Origin: Microtetraspora niveoalba
GTDB lineage: Bacteria > Actinomycetota > Actinomycetes > Streptosporangiales > Streptosporangiaceae
Assembly: GCF_001570405.1 (NCBI RefSeq)
Contig: NZ_BBYM01000022.1
Span: forward strand, 62,001 to 126,000
Direction of reading: 5' to 3'
DNA: 64,000 nucleotides
Shown: piece by piece, positions 26,221-34,698 of the stretch
Layout of the letters: each line of letters begins with the position of its first letter
How positions within the stretch are numbered: position 1 is the first letter of the stretch
The notes under the pieces: generated by a model
What the model saw: the letters and a program-made list of their open reading frames with translations, nothing else
Database searches by the model: none
Told to the model about the DNA's origin: nothing
Translations under genes and position numbers: made by a program

Positions 26221-27066
26221 ATGCTGCGTCTCGCCGTACCGAACAAGGGCGCGCTCGCCGAAGCCGCGCAGACCATCCTGAAAGAAGCCGGGTACCGCCC
26301 GCGCACCGACAGCAAGGAGCTCGTGGTCGTCGACCCCGAGAACTCCTGCGAACTGTTCTTCCTGCGTCCCCGCGACATCGCCGTCTACGTGGGCGAGGGG
26401 ACGCTCGACGCGGGCATCACCGGCCGCGACATGCTGTTCGACTCCGGCGCCCCGGCCGAGGAGGTCGTGCCGCTGGGCTTCGGCCGGTCCACGTTCCGCT
26501 TCGCCGCGCCCGCCGGGCGGTACGGCAGCGTCACCGACCTGGCCGGCCTGCGGATCGCCACCTCCTACGCCGGTCTCCTCAGCAAGTACCTCGCCGAGGA
26601 GGGCATCGACGCCCGGGTCATCAAGCTCGACGGCGCCGTGGAGACGGCGATACGGCTCGGCGTCGCGGACGCCGTCGCCGACGTCGTGGAGACCGGCACC
26701 ACGCTGCGCAACGTCGGGCTGGACGTGTTCGGGGAGCCCATCGCCCACTCCGAGGCCGTGGTCATCAAGCGGACCGGCGCCGCGGAGACCAACGGCTTCC
26801 AGCAGCTCATCCGGCGGCTGCAGGGCGTCCTCGTCGCCCGCGACTACGTGATGATGGACTACGACATCCGCGTGGAGCGGATCGACGAGGCCATCGCGAT
26901 CACGCCGGGCGTCGAGGGGCCGACCGTTTCCCCGCTGCACCGCGAGGGCTGGGTGGCCGTCCGGGCGATGGTGCCGCGCAAGGGCCACCAGCAGATCATG
27001 GACCAGCTCTGGGAGATCGGCGCGAAGGCCATCCTGATCACCGCGATCTACGCCTGCCGCCTCTGA
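26221..27066 (+). CDS. hisG: ATP phosphoribosyltransferase HisG (long form)
   Basis: A 281-residue enzyme catalysing the first committed step of histidine synthesis. The catalytic domain runs from RLAVPNKGALAEAA; the PRPP-binding loop is ADAVADVVETGTTLR. The C-terminal about 75 residues, ending MDQLWEIGAKAILITAIYAC, form the regulatory HisG_C (ACT-like) domain that binds histidine, so no HisZ is needed. The start at 26221 matches the family; no strong ribosome site is seen. Confidence 0.96.
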   Translation: MLRLAVPNKGALAEAAQTILKEAGYRPRTDSKELVVVDPENSCELFFLRPRDIAVYVGEGTLDAGITGRDMLFDSGAPAEEVVPLGFGRSTFRFAAPAGRYGSVTDLAGLRIATSYAGLLSKYLAEEGIDARVIKLDGAVETAIRLGVADAVADVVETGTTLRNVGLDVFGEPIAHSEAVVIKRTGAAETNGFQQLIRRLQGVLVARDYVMMDYDIRVERIDEAIAITPGVEGPTVSPLHREGWVAVRAMVPRKGHQQIMDQLWEIGAKAILITAIYACRL

Positions 27067-27180
27067 CGCCCACCGGGTGATCTTTCGGAGCCCACTGCGG
27101 CGGTGCGGGTGGCAGTCTGGGAGGGGACGGCCACCCGCGGGCCGTTCCCCCGCGGTCTCCCCTGAGAAATCGGTGACTCC

Positions 27181-27816
27181 ATGGCGAGAACGGACATCCA
27201 CCACCCTCTCTTCGCGCGGCTCTATCCCCGCATAAGCCAGACCCAGGAACGTCACGGCATGACCGCCCACCGCCGGACCCTGCTGGAGGGGCTTTCCGGC
27301 CGGGTCGTCGAGGTGGGGGCGGGCAACGGGCTGAACTTCGCCCACTACCCGCCCGCCGTCACCCGTGTGATCGCGATCGAGCCCGAACGCACGCTGCGCG
27401 AGCTGGCCGTACGCGCCGCCGCGAAGGCCCCCGTCCCCGTCGAGGTGCTGGACGGCGTGGCCGAGGCGCTCCCCGTCGCCGACGAAAGCGTCGACGCGGT
27501 GGTGGTCTCGCTCGTGCTGTGCTCGTTCTCGGATCCGGACGCGGCGCTGCGGGAGGCGCGGCGGGTGCTCGTCCCCGGAGGGCGGCTGTGCTTCCTGGAG
27601 CACGTACGCGCCGACACCCCCGGCATGGTCCGCTTCCAACGGCTGCTGGACGCCACCGTTTGGCCGCGCCTGGCGGGCGGCTGCCACACCGCCCGCGACA
27701 GCGCGGCGGCGATCGAGCGGGCCGGGTTCGCCGTCGAACGGATGCGACGTTTCCACTTCGCCGGGATCCGCGGCCCCGCCACGTATTTCATCCTCGGCGC
27801 CGCCCGCCGCCCGTGA
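27181..27816 (+). CDS. Class I SAM-dependent methyltransferase
   Basis: A 211-residue Methyltransf_11-type enzyme. Motif I is VVEVGAGNGLNFAHYP, the acidic motif II is AIEPERTLRELA, and the post-motif region VVVSLVLCSFSDPDAALREARRVL matches UbiE/PmtA-like proteins that act on lipids or small molecules (first 20 residues of it are diagnostic). The substrate cannot be assigned. It stands alone, convergent with the kinase gene. Confidence 0.85.
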   Translation: MARTDIHHPLFARLYPRISQTQERHGMTAHRRTLLEGLSGRVVEVGAGNGLNFAHYPPAVTRVIAIEPERTLRELAVRAAAKAPVPVEVLDGVAEALPVADESVDAVVVSLVLCSFSDPDAALREARRVLVPGGRLCFLEHVRADTPGMVRFQRLLDATVWPRLAGGCHTARDSAAAIERAGFAVERMRRFHFAGIRGPATYFILGAARRP

Positions 27817-27922
27817 CCGGCCCCGGCGGAGCCGTCGCGAGGTGGGGCGGGGTCGCCGGACGAACGCCCCGCCGCGTCCCCGGGCGTCGGGGCCGGGACG
27901 CGCCGCGCGGGCCGGAGCCGGG

Positions 27923-29509
27923 TCAGTGGCGGCGGCCGGACAGCAGGCCGGACCGGCTCAGATAGTCGATCAGCGGCCCGCTGGAGGCCAGCCGGCCCTT
28001 CCGCTGCGCCTTGCTCAGCGTCCTGCCGAGGTCGCGCAGCTTCTTCTGCGCCTTCCCGTTGTCGCCGTCCGCGAGCTTCTCCCGGATCTCCTCGATCTCC
28101 TCGCGCACCTTCTCGGCCGTGTCGGAGTCGATGCCGCGCTGCCGCTCCTGAGCGGTCACCGCGCTCTCCAGCCCGGCCAGCCACGCCTGCGGCCCGGTCG
28201 CCGTCCTGGACACGGCCGGTGACGGAGCCGCCGACGGCGTGACGGACGGGACGGCGGTCGGCGTGGGCGTCGCGGACCGGCTCTGCCGGGCGGGCGCGGG
28301 TGTCGTGGCCGCCGCCGTGGCGGAGGCGTCCGGCGGAGGCGGCGAGGACGGGGAGGCCAGCCACACCACGGCCAGGACGGGAAGGACCGCCGCCGCCGCG
28401 ATCATCACCCCCTTGCGCCGCGACATCCCGCCGCGCTTCCCCCGTACTGGCGCGCTCATGGTGGGCCCGCCCGGGGGCCACAAGCCCGAGGCGGCGGAGG
28501 TCCCCGCCATAGGGGAGGTGAACCCGTCCGGGCCGCCATGGGTCGGGCCCGCGTACCCCGGGACGGCGGGGCCGCCGGCGGCGTGGCCGGACGGAGGCCA
28601 CCCGGGAGCCTGTCCGCCCCCGCCGAGGACGGCGGTGCCGCCCATGTCGAGCAACGCCGTGTCGCCCGCCCGCGCGGGGGGAGGAGGCGGGGCGGCCATC
28701 GTCCGGGCGATCACCTCGCCGGCGGTCGGCCGGGCGCGCGGCTCCTTCTCCAGCAGCGCCAGCACCAGCGCCTCCAGGTCGGCCGGGAGATCGGGCCGGT
28801 AGCGGCGCGGCGGCGGGGGCGGCTGCTGGACGTGCTGGAAGACCAGCTCGGCCGACGACCCGGCGAACGGCGGGTGACCGCACAGCAACTCGTAGCACAC
28901 GCAGCCCAGCGCGTACATGTCGCTGGCCGCGTCACCGGGGCGTCCCATGATCTGCTCAGGCGACAGGTACGCCGCGGTTCCGACGATCATGCCGACCGCG
29001 GTCAGCCGTCCCGCCGCCTCGTCCGCCAGCCGGGCGATCCCGAAGTCGACCACCTTGACCTGGCCGCCGTCGGTCAGGTGCAGGTTGGCGGGCTTGATGT
29101 CGCGGTGCACGACCCCGGCCCGGTGCGCGGCGTCCAGGCCGACGGCCACCTGCCCGACGAGGTGGCGGACCTCGTCCACCCCCAGCGGCCCCCGCGCCGC
29201 CAGCTCCTCGGCCAGGCTGCGGCCCGAGAGCAGCTCCATCACGAGGTACGGCCGCCCGGTGTGCTCGCCCACGTCGTACACGCTGACCACGTTGGGGTGG
29301 ACCACGCGCGCGGCGGTGCGGGCCTCCTGGGCGAACCGGGCCCGCATGGACGGGTCGGACGCCTCGGCCGCGAAGAGCTTGACCGCCACCGGCCAGTCGC
29401 GGACCAGGTCATGGCCGCGCCACACCTCGGCCATGCCGCCCCGGCCGATCGGCGTGTCCAGCCGGTAGCGGTCGCCGAGCACGGAGGAGACCCCCACCCA
29501 GCCGTTCAC
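27923..29509 (-). CDS. Transmembrane Ser/Thr protein kinase (PknB-like, no PASTA)
   Basis: A 528-residue Hanks-type kinase. N-terminal kinase domain (about 12-270): IGRGGMAEVWRG, AVKLFA, HRDIKPANLHL, DFGIARLAD and YLSPEQ. A Pro/Gly-rich juxtamembrane region and one membrane span (GVMIAAAAVLPVLAVVWLAS) follow. The extracellular part is a Ser/Thr/Pro linker and a C-terminal charged helical segment with KVREEIEEIREKLADGDNG, not PASTA repeats. Start: GTG 29509 after AGGGAG; ATG 29530 and TTG 29539 are in frame. The HRDIKPANLHL loop has Leu-His where Asn-Val/Ile is usual. Confidence 0.88.
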   Translation of the reverse strand: MNGWVGVSSVLGDRYRLDTPIGRGGMAEVWRGHDLVRDWPVAVKLFAAEASDPSMRARFAQEARTAARVVHPNVVSVYDVGEHTGRPYLVMELLSGRSLAEELAARGPLGVDEVRHLVGQVAVGLDAAHRAGVVHRDIKPANLHLTDGGQVKVVDFGIARLADEAAGRLTAVGMIVGTAAYLSPEQIMGRPGDAASDMYALGCVCYELLCGHPPFAGSSAELVFQHVQQPPPPPRRYRPDLPADLEALVLALLEKEPRARPTAGEVIARTMAAPPPPPARAGDTALLDMGGTAVLGGGGQAPGWPPSGHAAGGPAVPGYAGPTHGGPDGFTSPMAGTSAASGLWPPGGPTMSAPVRGKRGGMSRRKGVMIAAAAVLPVLAVVWLASPSSPPPPDASATAAATTPAPARQSRSATPTPTAVPSVTPSAAPSPAVSRTATGPQAWLAGLESAVTAQERQRGIDSDTAEKVREEIEEIREKLADGDNGKAQKKLRDLGRTLSKAQRKGRLASSGPLIDYLSRSGLLSGRRH

Positions 29510-29655
29510 CGCGACCAGCTCCCTACACATAGCCGTCAAAGGATGACGAACACCATAACGGAGCGATCAATGGTTCCGGTCCGATCTCCTCCCGGCCTCA
29601 CGCCCCGGCCGGAGGGCGCGACGTGCCCGCCGCGGCCCCCTCCCCGGCGGCGTGG

Positions 29656-31197
29656 TCAGCGGGAGGGAGCGGCGCCGGCGACGTGGCGGATCAGGTCGCC
29701 GACGCGGACGATGCCCATGCAACGGCCCACCTCGTCGACCACCACCAGATCGTCGTAGACCCGGGACGCGTCCCGGCCCGCGAGCTGCATCGCGGCGATC
29801 GCGGGCGTCGTCCTGGGCACCGTCCGCGCCGCGTCCGCGATGCGACTGGCCGGCTTCTTCGCGTGCAGGGCGTGGCCGTACGCGCCGGCCATGAAGAGCA
29901 GGAAGCGGCTCCGGTCGGCGCTCCCCACCGGCCGCTGGTACTCGTCCACGAGGACGACGCTGGTGATCGACGGCTCGGAGCCGAACGCCGCGACCACGTC
30001 CTCGGCGGTCGCCTCGGAGGACAGCGTCACACCGGGGAGCAGGAGTTCCTGGACCCGCGGCCCGAGCAGCACCGCCGCGGGAGTGGCGTCCGGTACGGGC
30101 AGCGGGACGCGCACCCGGACCCGGCCACCGGACGGCTTCCAGTCGATCGGCGCGAGCAGCGGACCCTGCGCCAGCCGGATGCCCCATCCGCGCGTCGCCG
30201 CGAGCTGGGCCTCCTCCCGCAACGCGGGGGCGAGCACGTGCGCGCCGAGGGCGCGCGCCACCCCGACGAGCGACTCGGCGAGCGCGCTCCCGCGCGGGTC
30301 GCGCGGCACCCGCGCCACCAGGTCGCGGCCCAGCACGACCACGTACGGCGAGGCGTCGGCGAGCAGGTCGAGGGGCAGCGGCGCGCTGCCGAGCCCGCCG
30401 AAGGCGATGAGATATCCGGCGGCCCGAAGGCCGTCGATCCCGGCGAGGAGGGCGCGGCGGCCGGTCTCGGGGATCTCCCCCTCGACCACCAGGATCAGCT
30501 CGCGCGGCCTGCGGCCGGAGGCGCGCACCGCCTCGTGCAGCGGGGCGAGGCCGCCGGAGCCGCCGATCACCGCGCGGGCGGGGACCGGCAGCATGAGCGG
30601 GAGGAGGGCCGCCGCCCGGGACGCGGCGAGCAGGCCCCGCACGGTGTCGGAGACGTCGGAGGGCACGCGCCCGGAGACCTCGCCCGCCGCCACCTCGACC
30701 GCGACGACCCCGCCGGTGTCGAGGTCCACGACCGGCAGGAAGACCGGTGCGGCCCCCTGACCAGCCCCCTGACCATGAACACCGGGGTTCGCCCCCGTGG
30801 AACCGTACGGGGGACCGGAAGCACCTGGCCCTGACGTGCCGGTCGACCTGACCAGGTGGCCGGAAGCACCCGGGCCCGCGCCGGCCGATCCGGCCAGGTG
30901 ACCGGGAGCCTCGAAGCCTGCCGCAGCGGAGCCGGGCGCGTGGCCGGGAGCCTCGAAGCCTGCCGCAGCGGAGCCGGGAGCACCCGGGCCCGCGACGGCG
31001 GAGGTGTAGGGGCGGTCTGAGGACGCCGGGGCCGCCGGGGCCGATGGGGAAGCCCCCGACGGGTGGCCCGGACCACGGAGGCCCGGGGCCGGGTACCCGA
31101 GCGTGTGACCCGGAGCGCTCGGATCCGCAGCGGAGGAGCCGGACACGGCGTCCGGGGCGGCCTGGGCGGGCGCCGCGTAGGGAAGGGGGACCGACAC
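29656..31197 (-). CDS. Degenerate EAL domain - CBS pair protein with Pro/Gly/Ala-rich repeat N-terminus
   Basis: A 513-residue protein of three parts. Residues 1 to about 145 are low-complexity with GFEAPGH- and GPGASGH-type repeats. About 145-350 resembles an EAL fold: VFLPVVDLDTGGVVAVEV stands where EALLR should be, LILVVEGEIPE in place of the ELTE strand, and LIAFGGLGS in place of the catalytic DDFG. The metal ligands are thus missing and c-di-GMP hydrolysis is not expected. The C-terminus (about 385-510) is a CBS pair of the kind found in EAL-CBS-GGDEF proteins, ending DDLVVVDEVGRCMGIVRV. It may act as a nucleotide sensor; function unknown. Confidence 0.7.
   Translation of the reverse strand: MSVPLPYAAPAQAAPDAVSGSSAADPSAPGHTLGYPAPGLRGPGHPSGASPSAPAAPASSDRPYTSAVAGPGAPGSAAAGFEAPGHAPGSAAAGFEAPGHLAGSAGAGPGASGHLVRSTGTSGPGASGPPYGSTGANPGVHGQGAGQGAAPVFLPVVDLDTGGVVAVEVAAGEVSGRVPSDVSDTVRGLLAASRAAALLPLMLPVPARAVIGGSGGLAPLHEAVRASGRRPRELILVVEGEIPETGRRALLAGIDGLRAAGYLIAFGGLGSAPLPLDLLADASPYVVVLGRDLVARVPRDPRGSALAESLVGVARALGAHVLAPALREEAQLAATRGWGIRLAQGPLLAPIDWKPSGGRVRVRVPLPVPDATPAAVLLGPRVQELLLPGVTLSSEATAEDVVAAFGSEPSITSVVLVDEYQRPVGSADRSRFLLFMAGAYGHALHAKKPASRIADAARTVPRTTPAIAAMQLAGRDASRVYDDLVVVDEVGRCMGIVRVGDLIRHVAGAAPSR
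30902..30978 (-). repeat. 35-bp direct repeat in the linker-coding part of the EAL-CBS gene
   Basis: Copies at 30902-30936 and 30944-30978 are identical over 35 bp with a 42-bp (14-codon) period, encoding repeated GSAAAGFEAPGH peptides. The synonymous identity points to recent slippage within the low-complexity N-terminal segment. Confidence 0.85.
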
Positions 31198-31556
31198 GGG
31201 TTGAATTGTGCTGCCCCTCTACCGGTGACCGGAGGGGCGGGAAGTGAAGTTCACCCACATTTCCCCTCCCGTTCTGTCGGGATATATCACCGCAGGTCTG
31301 GCACGTCATCGGGAGGCTCCGGCGGCCCTTCCAGCCCCGGCGTCACCGTCGCGCCCGCCTCGTCTCGCGTGCTCGTTCCCTGGGATCACCCGCCGCGCTC
31401 GTCTCGCGTGCTCGTTCCCGGCAGCGCGTCAGTGGCAAGCTCCGGCGGCCCTTCCGGCTCCGGAATCACCCGCCACGCCCGCCCCATCTGATGCAGGGCC
31501 GCGCTCGGTCCCCGGCGCGTCCCGGCAATGCGCGGCGCGGGATAACCTCGGGTCCC
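31198..31556. promoter_or_regulatory. Divergent intergenic region between EAL-CBS and acVLRF1 genes
   Basis: This 359-bp gap has no supported gene. For the minus-strand gene, ATGACG (31304-31309) and TATATC (31281-31286) form a 17-bp-spaced promoter, followed by a 7-bp stem GCCCCTC / GAGGGGC (31213-31238) in the leader. The right part carries imperfect direct repeats: GCTCCGGCGGCCCTTCC occurs near 31317 and 31440, and CTCGTCTCGCGTGCTCGTTCCC twice between 31360 and 31420 (22-nt element; first 20 bases shared exactly). Confidence 0.45.
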
Positions 31557-32312
31557 ATGACGGCACGACCGGCCGCGGGCGGAGGCAGATGGGTGACGGT
31601 CGCCCCCGAGCGCGTCGAGCGCTGGGCCGACGGCTTCACGGCCCGGCACGGCGCCGCGGAGGCGACGGCGACCCCCGATCTCGTACGGCTGACCGCGGCG
31701 GACGGCGCGGTGGCGGAGTTCCACGTGCCCTTCCCACCCCTGACCGAGGAAGAAGCAGCGGACGCCGCCGGACGGGCGCCCGGCCGCGGGGCGGGCGACG
31801 ACCCGGTGGCGGCGCTCGCCGCGCACGCGCGGCGAGACCGGCTGGTCGGCGTCCTTCTCGTACGGCTCGGCGGCCACGCGGCGGGCGTGTTCGACGGGGA
31901 GCGGCTCGTGGCGTCCAAGGTCGGCTCCCGGCAGGTCCACGGCCGCAGCGCGGCGGGAGGGTGGTCGCAGCAGCGGTTCGCGCGGCGCAGGGAGAAGCAG
32001 TCCGCCGAGGCGCTGGAGGCCGCGGCCGACGTTGCCGTCCGCGTGCTGCTGCCGTACGCGGGGGAGCTGGAGGCGGTCGTGCTCGGCGGGGACCGGCGCG
32101 CGGTCGAGGGCGCGCTTCGCGACCGGCGGCTGGCGCCGCTGCGCGCTCTGGAACGCCCGCCGTTCCTCATGGTGCCCGACCCCCGGCTGGCCGTGCTGAA
32201 GGAGACCCCGGCGACGTTCCGAGCGGTCCGCGTCCGCGTCGTCGACCACCCCGGCACGCCGGAGGGTGCCGATCCCGTCGAGGGGCCGGCGCCGGGCCTC
32301 GATCGGGGCTGA
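31557..32312 (+). CDS. acVLRF1-family peptidyl-tRNA hydrolase (actinobacterial Vms1-like release factor)
   Basis: A 251-residue protein of the actinobacterial VLRF1 family, related to Vms1/ANKZF1 that release nascent chains from stalled 60S-type complexes. The hallmark is VGSRQVHGRSAAGGWSQQRF, where the loop with conserved Gly/Gln residues corresponds to the catalytic loop of eRF1-like release factors. The C-terminal half, with EAVVLGGDRRAVEGAL, resembles an eRF1 domain-2/3 fold. ATG 31557 fits; the frame extends to 31491 without support. By analogy it acts in ribosome rescue. Confidence 0.8.
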   Translation: MTARPAAGGGRWVTVAPERVERWADGFTARHGAAEATATPDLVRLTAADGAVAEFHVPFPPLTEEEAADAAGRAPGRGAGDDPVAALAAHARRDRLVGVLLVRLGGHAAGVFDGERLVASKVGSRQVHGRSAAGGWSQQRFARRREKQSAEALEAAADVAVRVLLPYAGELEAVVLGGDRRAVEGALRDRRLAPLRALERPPFLMVPDPRLAVLKETPATFRAVRVRVVDHPGTPEGADPVEGPAPGLDRG

Positions 32313-32641
32313 ACCGGTACACGCGCGGCGGCGACGGCGGAAGCGCCGCGATCCCGGCGTCTCGATCTCGCGCACACCCTGACACCCGTCTCGTCAACAC
32401 AAGGCGCGTCTCGGCGAAGACCGTGACACCCGGCTCGTGAACACGAGGCGCCCCTCCCGGGAATCCTGGGATGTGATCTCACGGACCCGGGACGAACGCT
32501 GGACAGGCCGTACACTGGGCGGTATGCGCGCTCCCGATTGATCGATTCCCCGAGCTCGCGCGGACCCGCTCTCTTCTCCGTTCCGGTGTCCGTGCGACCA
32601 CGCGCCGGTCCTGACCCCACCACACGGGATTCCCCTTAATC
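32313..32641 (+). promoter_or_regulatory. Upstream region of the ABC-F gene: diverged 33-bp repeat pair and predicted promoter
   Basis: No gene is seen in this 329-bp gap. A 33-bp element beginning TGACACCCG occurs at 32380-32412 and 32424-32456 with 28 of 33 positions identical. TGGACA (32500-32505) and TATGCG (32523-32528) with a 17-bp spacer form a candidate promoter, giving a leader of about 105 nt before the ABC-F ATG, which lacks a clear ribosome-binding site. ABC-F genes often have regulatory leaders; no leader peptide is recognisable here. Confidence 0.4.
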
Positions 32642-34240
32642 ATGATCATTGCTACTGATGTCGAGCTGCGCGCCGGGTCCCGGCTGCTCATCGAGGGCGC
32701 CTCGTTCCGGGTGAACCCGGGCGACAAGATCGGCCTGGTCGGCCGCAACGGCGCGGGCAAGACCACCCTGACGAAGGTGCTCGCGGGCGAGGGCATCCCC
32801 GCCTCCGGCTCGGTCACCGCCGCCGGCAGCATCGGCTATCTGCCGCAGGACCCGCGCTCGGGCGACCTGAGCACCCTCGCCCGCGACCGGATCCTCTCCG
32901 CGCGCGGGCTGGACGAGGTGCTGCGCGAGCTGCGCGCCGCCGAGCAGGGCATGGCCGCCGACGACCCGCGCGTCCGCGACCGCGCCGTGCGCGCGTACGG
33001 CCGTCTGGAGGACCGCCTGCACGTCCTGGGCGGCTACGCGGCCGAGTCGGAGGCCGCCTCGATCGCCTCCAGCCTCGGCCTGCCCGACAGGGTGCTCACC
33101 CAGCCGCTGGAGACCCTGTCCGGAGGGCAGCGCCGCCGGGTCGAGCTGGCCCGGATCCTCTTCAGCGGAGCGGAGACTCTCCTGCTTGACGAGCCGACAA
33201 ACCACCTCGATGCAGACTCGATCGGGTGGCTTCGTGATTTTTTACGATCCCACCAGGGCGGCTTGGTGATCATCAGCCATGACGTCAACCTACTTGAAGC
33301 GACGGTAAACCGGGTTCTGCACCTCGACGCCAACCGCTGCGTGATCGACACCTACAACGTCGGCTGGAAGGCGTACCTCGCCCAGCGGGAGACCGACGAG
33401 AAGCGCCGCAAGCGCGAGCGGGCCAACGCCGAGAAGCAGGCGTCGGTGCTGCTGGCCCAGGCCGACCGGATGCGGGCCAAGGCCACCAAGGCCAAGGCCG
33501 CGCAGGACATGGAGCGCCGCGCCCGCCGGATGCTGGCCGGCGTGGAGGGCGAGCGGCGCAGCGACCGGGTCGCCAAGCTGCGCTTCCCCGAGCCCGCCCC
33601 CTGCGGCAAGACCCCGCTGACCGCCGCCGGGCTGTCCAAGTCGTACGGCTCGCTGGAGGTGTTCACGGACGTGGACGCCGCCGTGGACCGGGGCTCGCGG
33701 GTGGTCATCCTCGGCCTCAACGGCGCGGGGAAGACCACGCTGCTGCGCCTGCTCGGCGGCATCGAGGAGCCCGACACCGGCGAGATCCGGCCCGGGCACG
33801 GCCTCAAGCTGGGCTACTACGCGCAGGAGCACGAGACCCTCGACTCCGGCCGCACCGTCCTGGAGAACATGCGCTCGGCCGGTCCCGACCTGGCCGACGT
33901 GGAGCTGCGCAAGGTGCTCGGCTCGTTCCTCTTCAGCGGCGACGACGTGGACAAGCCGGCCGGCGTCCTGTCCGGCGGGGAGAAGACGCGGCTCGCCCTG
34001 GCGACGCTGGTGTTGTCGAGCGCCAACGTACTGCTGCTCGACGAGCCCACCAACAACCTCGACCCCGCTTCGCGTGAGCAGGTCCTGTCGGCGCTGCGTT
34101 CGTACGCCGGGGCGATCGTGCTCGTCACACACGACGAAGGGGCCGTCGACGCACTTCAGCCCGACCGAGTGATCCTTTTGCCGGACGGGGTAGAGGACGC
34201 CTGGAGCGACGAATTTTCCGATCTTGTGGCCCTCGCCTGA
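32642..34240 (+). CDS. ABC-F family ATPase (ribosome-associated; Rv1473-like)
   Basis: A 532-residue protein with two ABC domains and no membrane segment. First domain: GRNGAGKTT, LSGGQRRRVELARIL, LLLDEPTNHLD. Second: GLNGAGKTT, LSGGEKTRLALATLVL, LLLDEPTNNLD. The linker (about 250-320) is Lys/Arg/Ala-rich and helical like the P-site tRNA interaction motif. ABC-F proteins act on ribosomes, as translation factors or in resistance to ribosome-targeting antibiotics. The N-terminus resembles mycobacterial Rv1473. Codon 201 is TTA (33242-33244), in a block from about 33180 to 33320 with many A/T-ending codons. Confidence 0.9.
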   Translation: MIIATDVELRAGSRLLIEGASFRVNPGDKIGLVGRNGAGKTTLTKVLAGEGIPASGSVTAAGSIGYLPQDPRSGDLSTLARDRILSARGLDEVLRELRAAEQGMAADDPRVRDRAVRAYGRLEDRLHVLGGYAAESEAASIASSLGLPDRVLTQPLETLSGGQRRRVELARILFSGAETLLLDEPTNHLDADSIGWLRDFLRSHQGGLVIISHDVNLLEATVNRVLHLDANRCVIDTYNVGWKAYLAQRETDEKRRKRERANAEKQASVLLAQADRMRAKATKAKAAQDMERRARRMLAGVEGERRSDRVAKLRFPEPAPCGKTPLTAAGLSKSYGSLEVFTDVDAAVDRGSRVVILGLNGAGKTTLLRLLGGIEEPDTGEIRPGHGLKLGYYAQEHETLDSGRTVLENMRSAGPDLADVELRKVLGSFLFSGDDVDKPAGVLSGGEKTRLALATLVLSSANVLLLDEPTNNLDPASREQVLSALRSYAGAIVLVTHDEGAVDALQPDRVILLPDGVEDAWSDEFSDLVALA

Positions 34241-34354
34241 TCTTAATTTGAGCGGGTAGGGATCTTTTCCGGCTGAGTAGGTAGCCGATCCCGCCGAAAT
34301 GACTGATCATGGCCTGAGTAACGCTGCGGAAGTCTGGCACTACAGGAGGTACTC

Positions 34355-34570
34355 GTGGCCGAGACTCTGAAGAAGGGCACCCGGGTGACCGGGGCCGACC
34401 GTGAAAAGCTGGCCAGCGATCTCAAGAAGCGGTACGCCGCGGGTGAGAGCATCCGCGCGCTGGCCGCTTCGACCGGCCGGTCCTACGGGTTCATCCACCG
34501 CATCCTGAGCGAGTCCGGCGTGGCTCTGCGCGGGCGCGGCGGGGCGACCCGAGGGAAGTCCAAGCGCTAG
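34355..34570 (+). CDS. Small helix-turn-helix protein (Rv1473A-like)
   Basis: A 71-residue basic protein. The central LKKRYAAGESIRALAASTGR, followed by SYGFIHRILSESGV, forms a Hin/resolvase-like helix-turn-helix; the C-terminus RGRGGATRGKSKR is a basic tail. This small family is conserved across actinobacteria. GTG 34355 follows AGGAGGT. It lies 115 bp after the ABC-F gene, as in mycobacteria (from memory). Probably DNA-binding; the target is unknown. Confidence 0.88.
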   Translation: MAETLKKGTRVTGADREKLASDLKKRYAAGESIRALAASTGRSYGFIHRILSESGVALRGRGGATRGKSKR

Positions 34571-34698
34571 ATCCGCCTCGCGGGCGCGCGACCGCAGCCG
34601 CACGTTCCCAGACGCCGTGCGGTCCCGCCAGGAGCCATCAGAACGATATTCGGTAGGCTCGGGCGGGACCGCGGAAACGACGGACGCAGGAGCTGTGG

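Noticed and set aside
32642-34240. ABC-F protein as a drug exporter ATPase
   Set aside because: No membrane partner gene is adjacent and two fused ABC domains with a basic linker define the soluble ribosome-acting ABC-F group.
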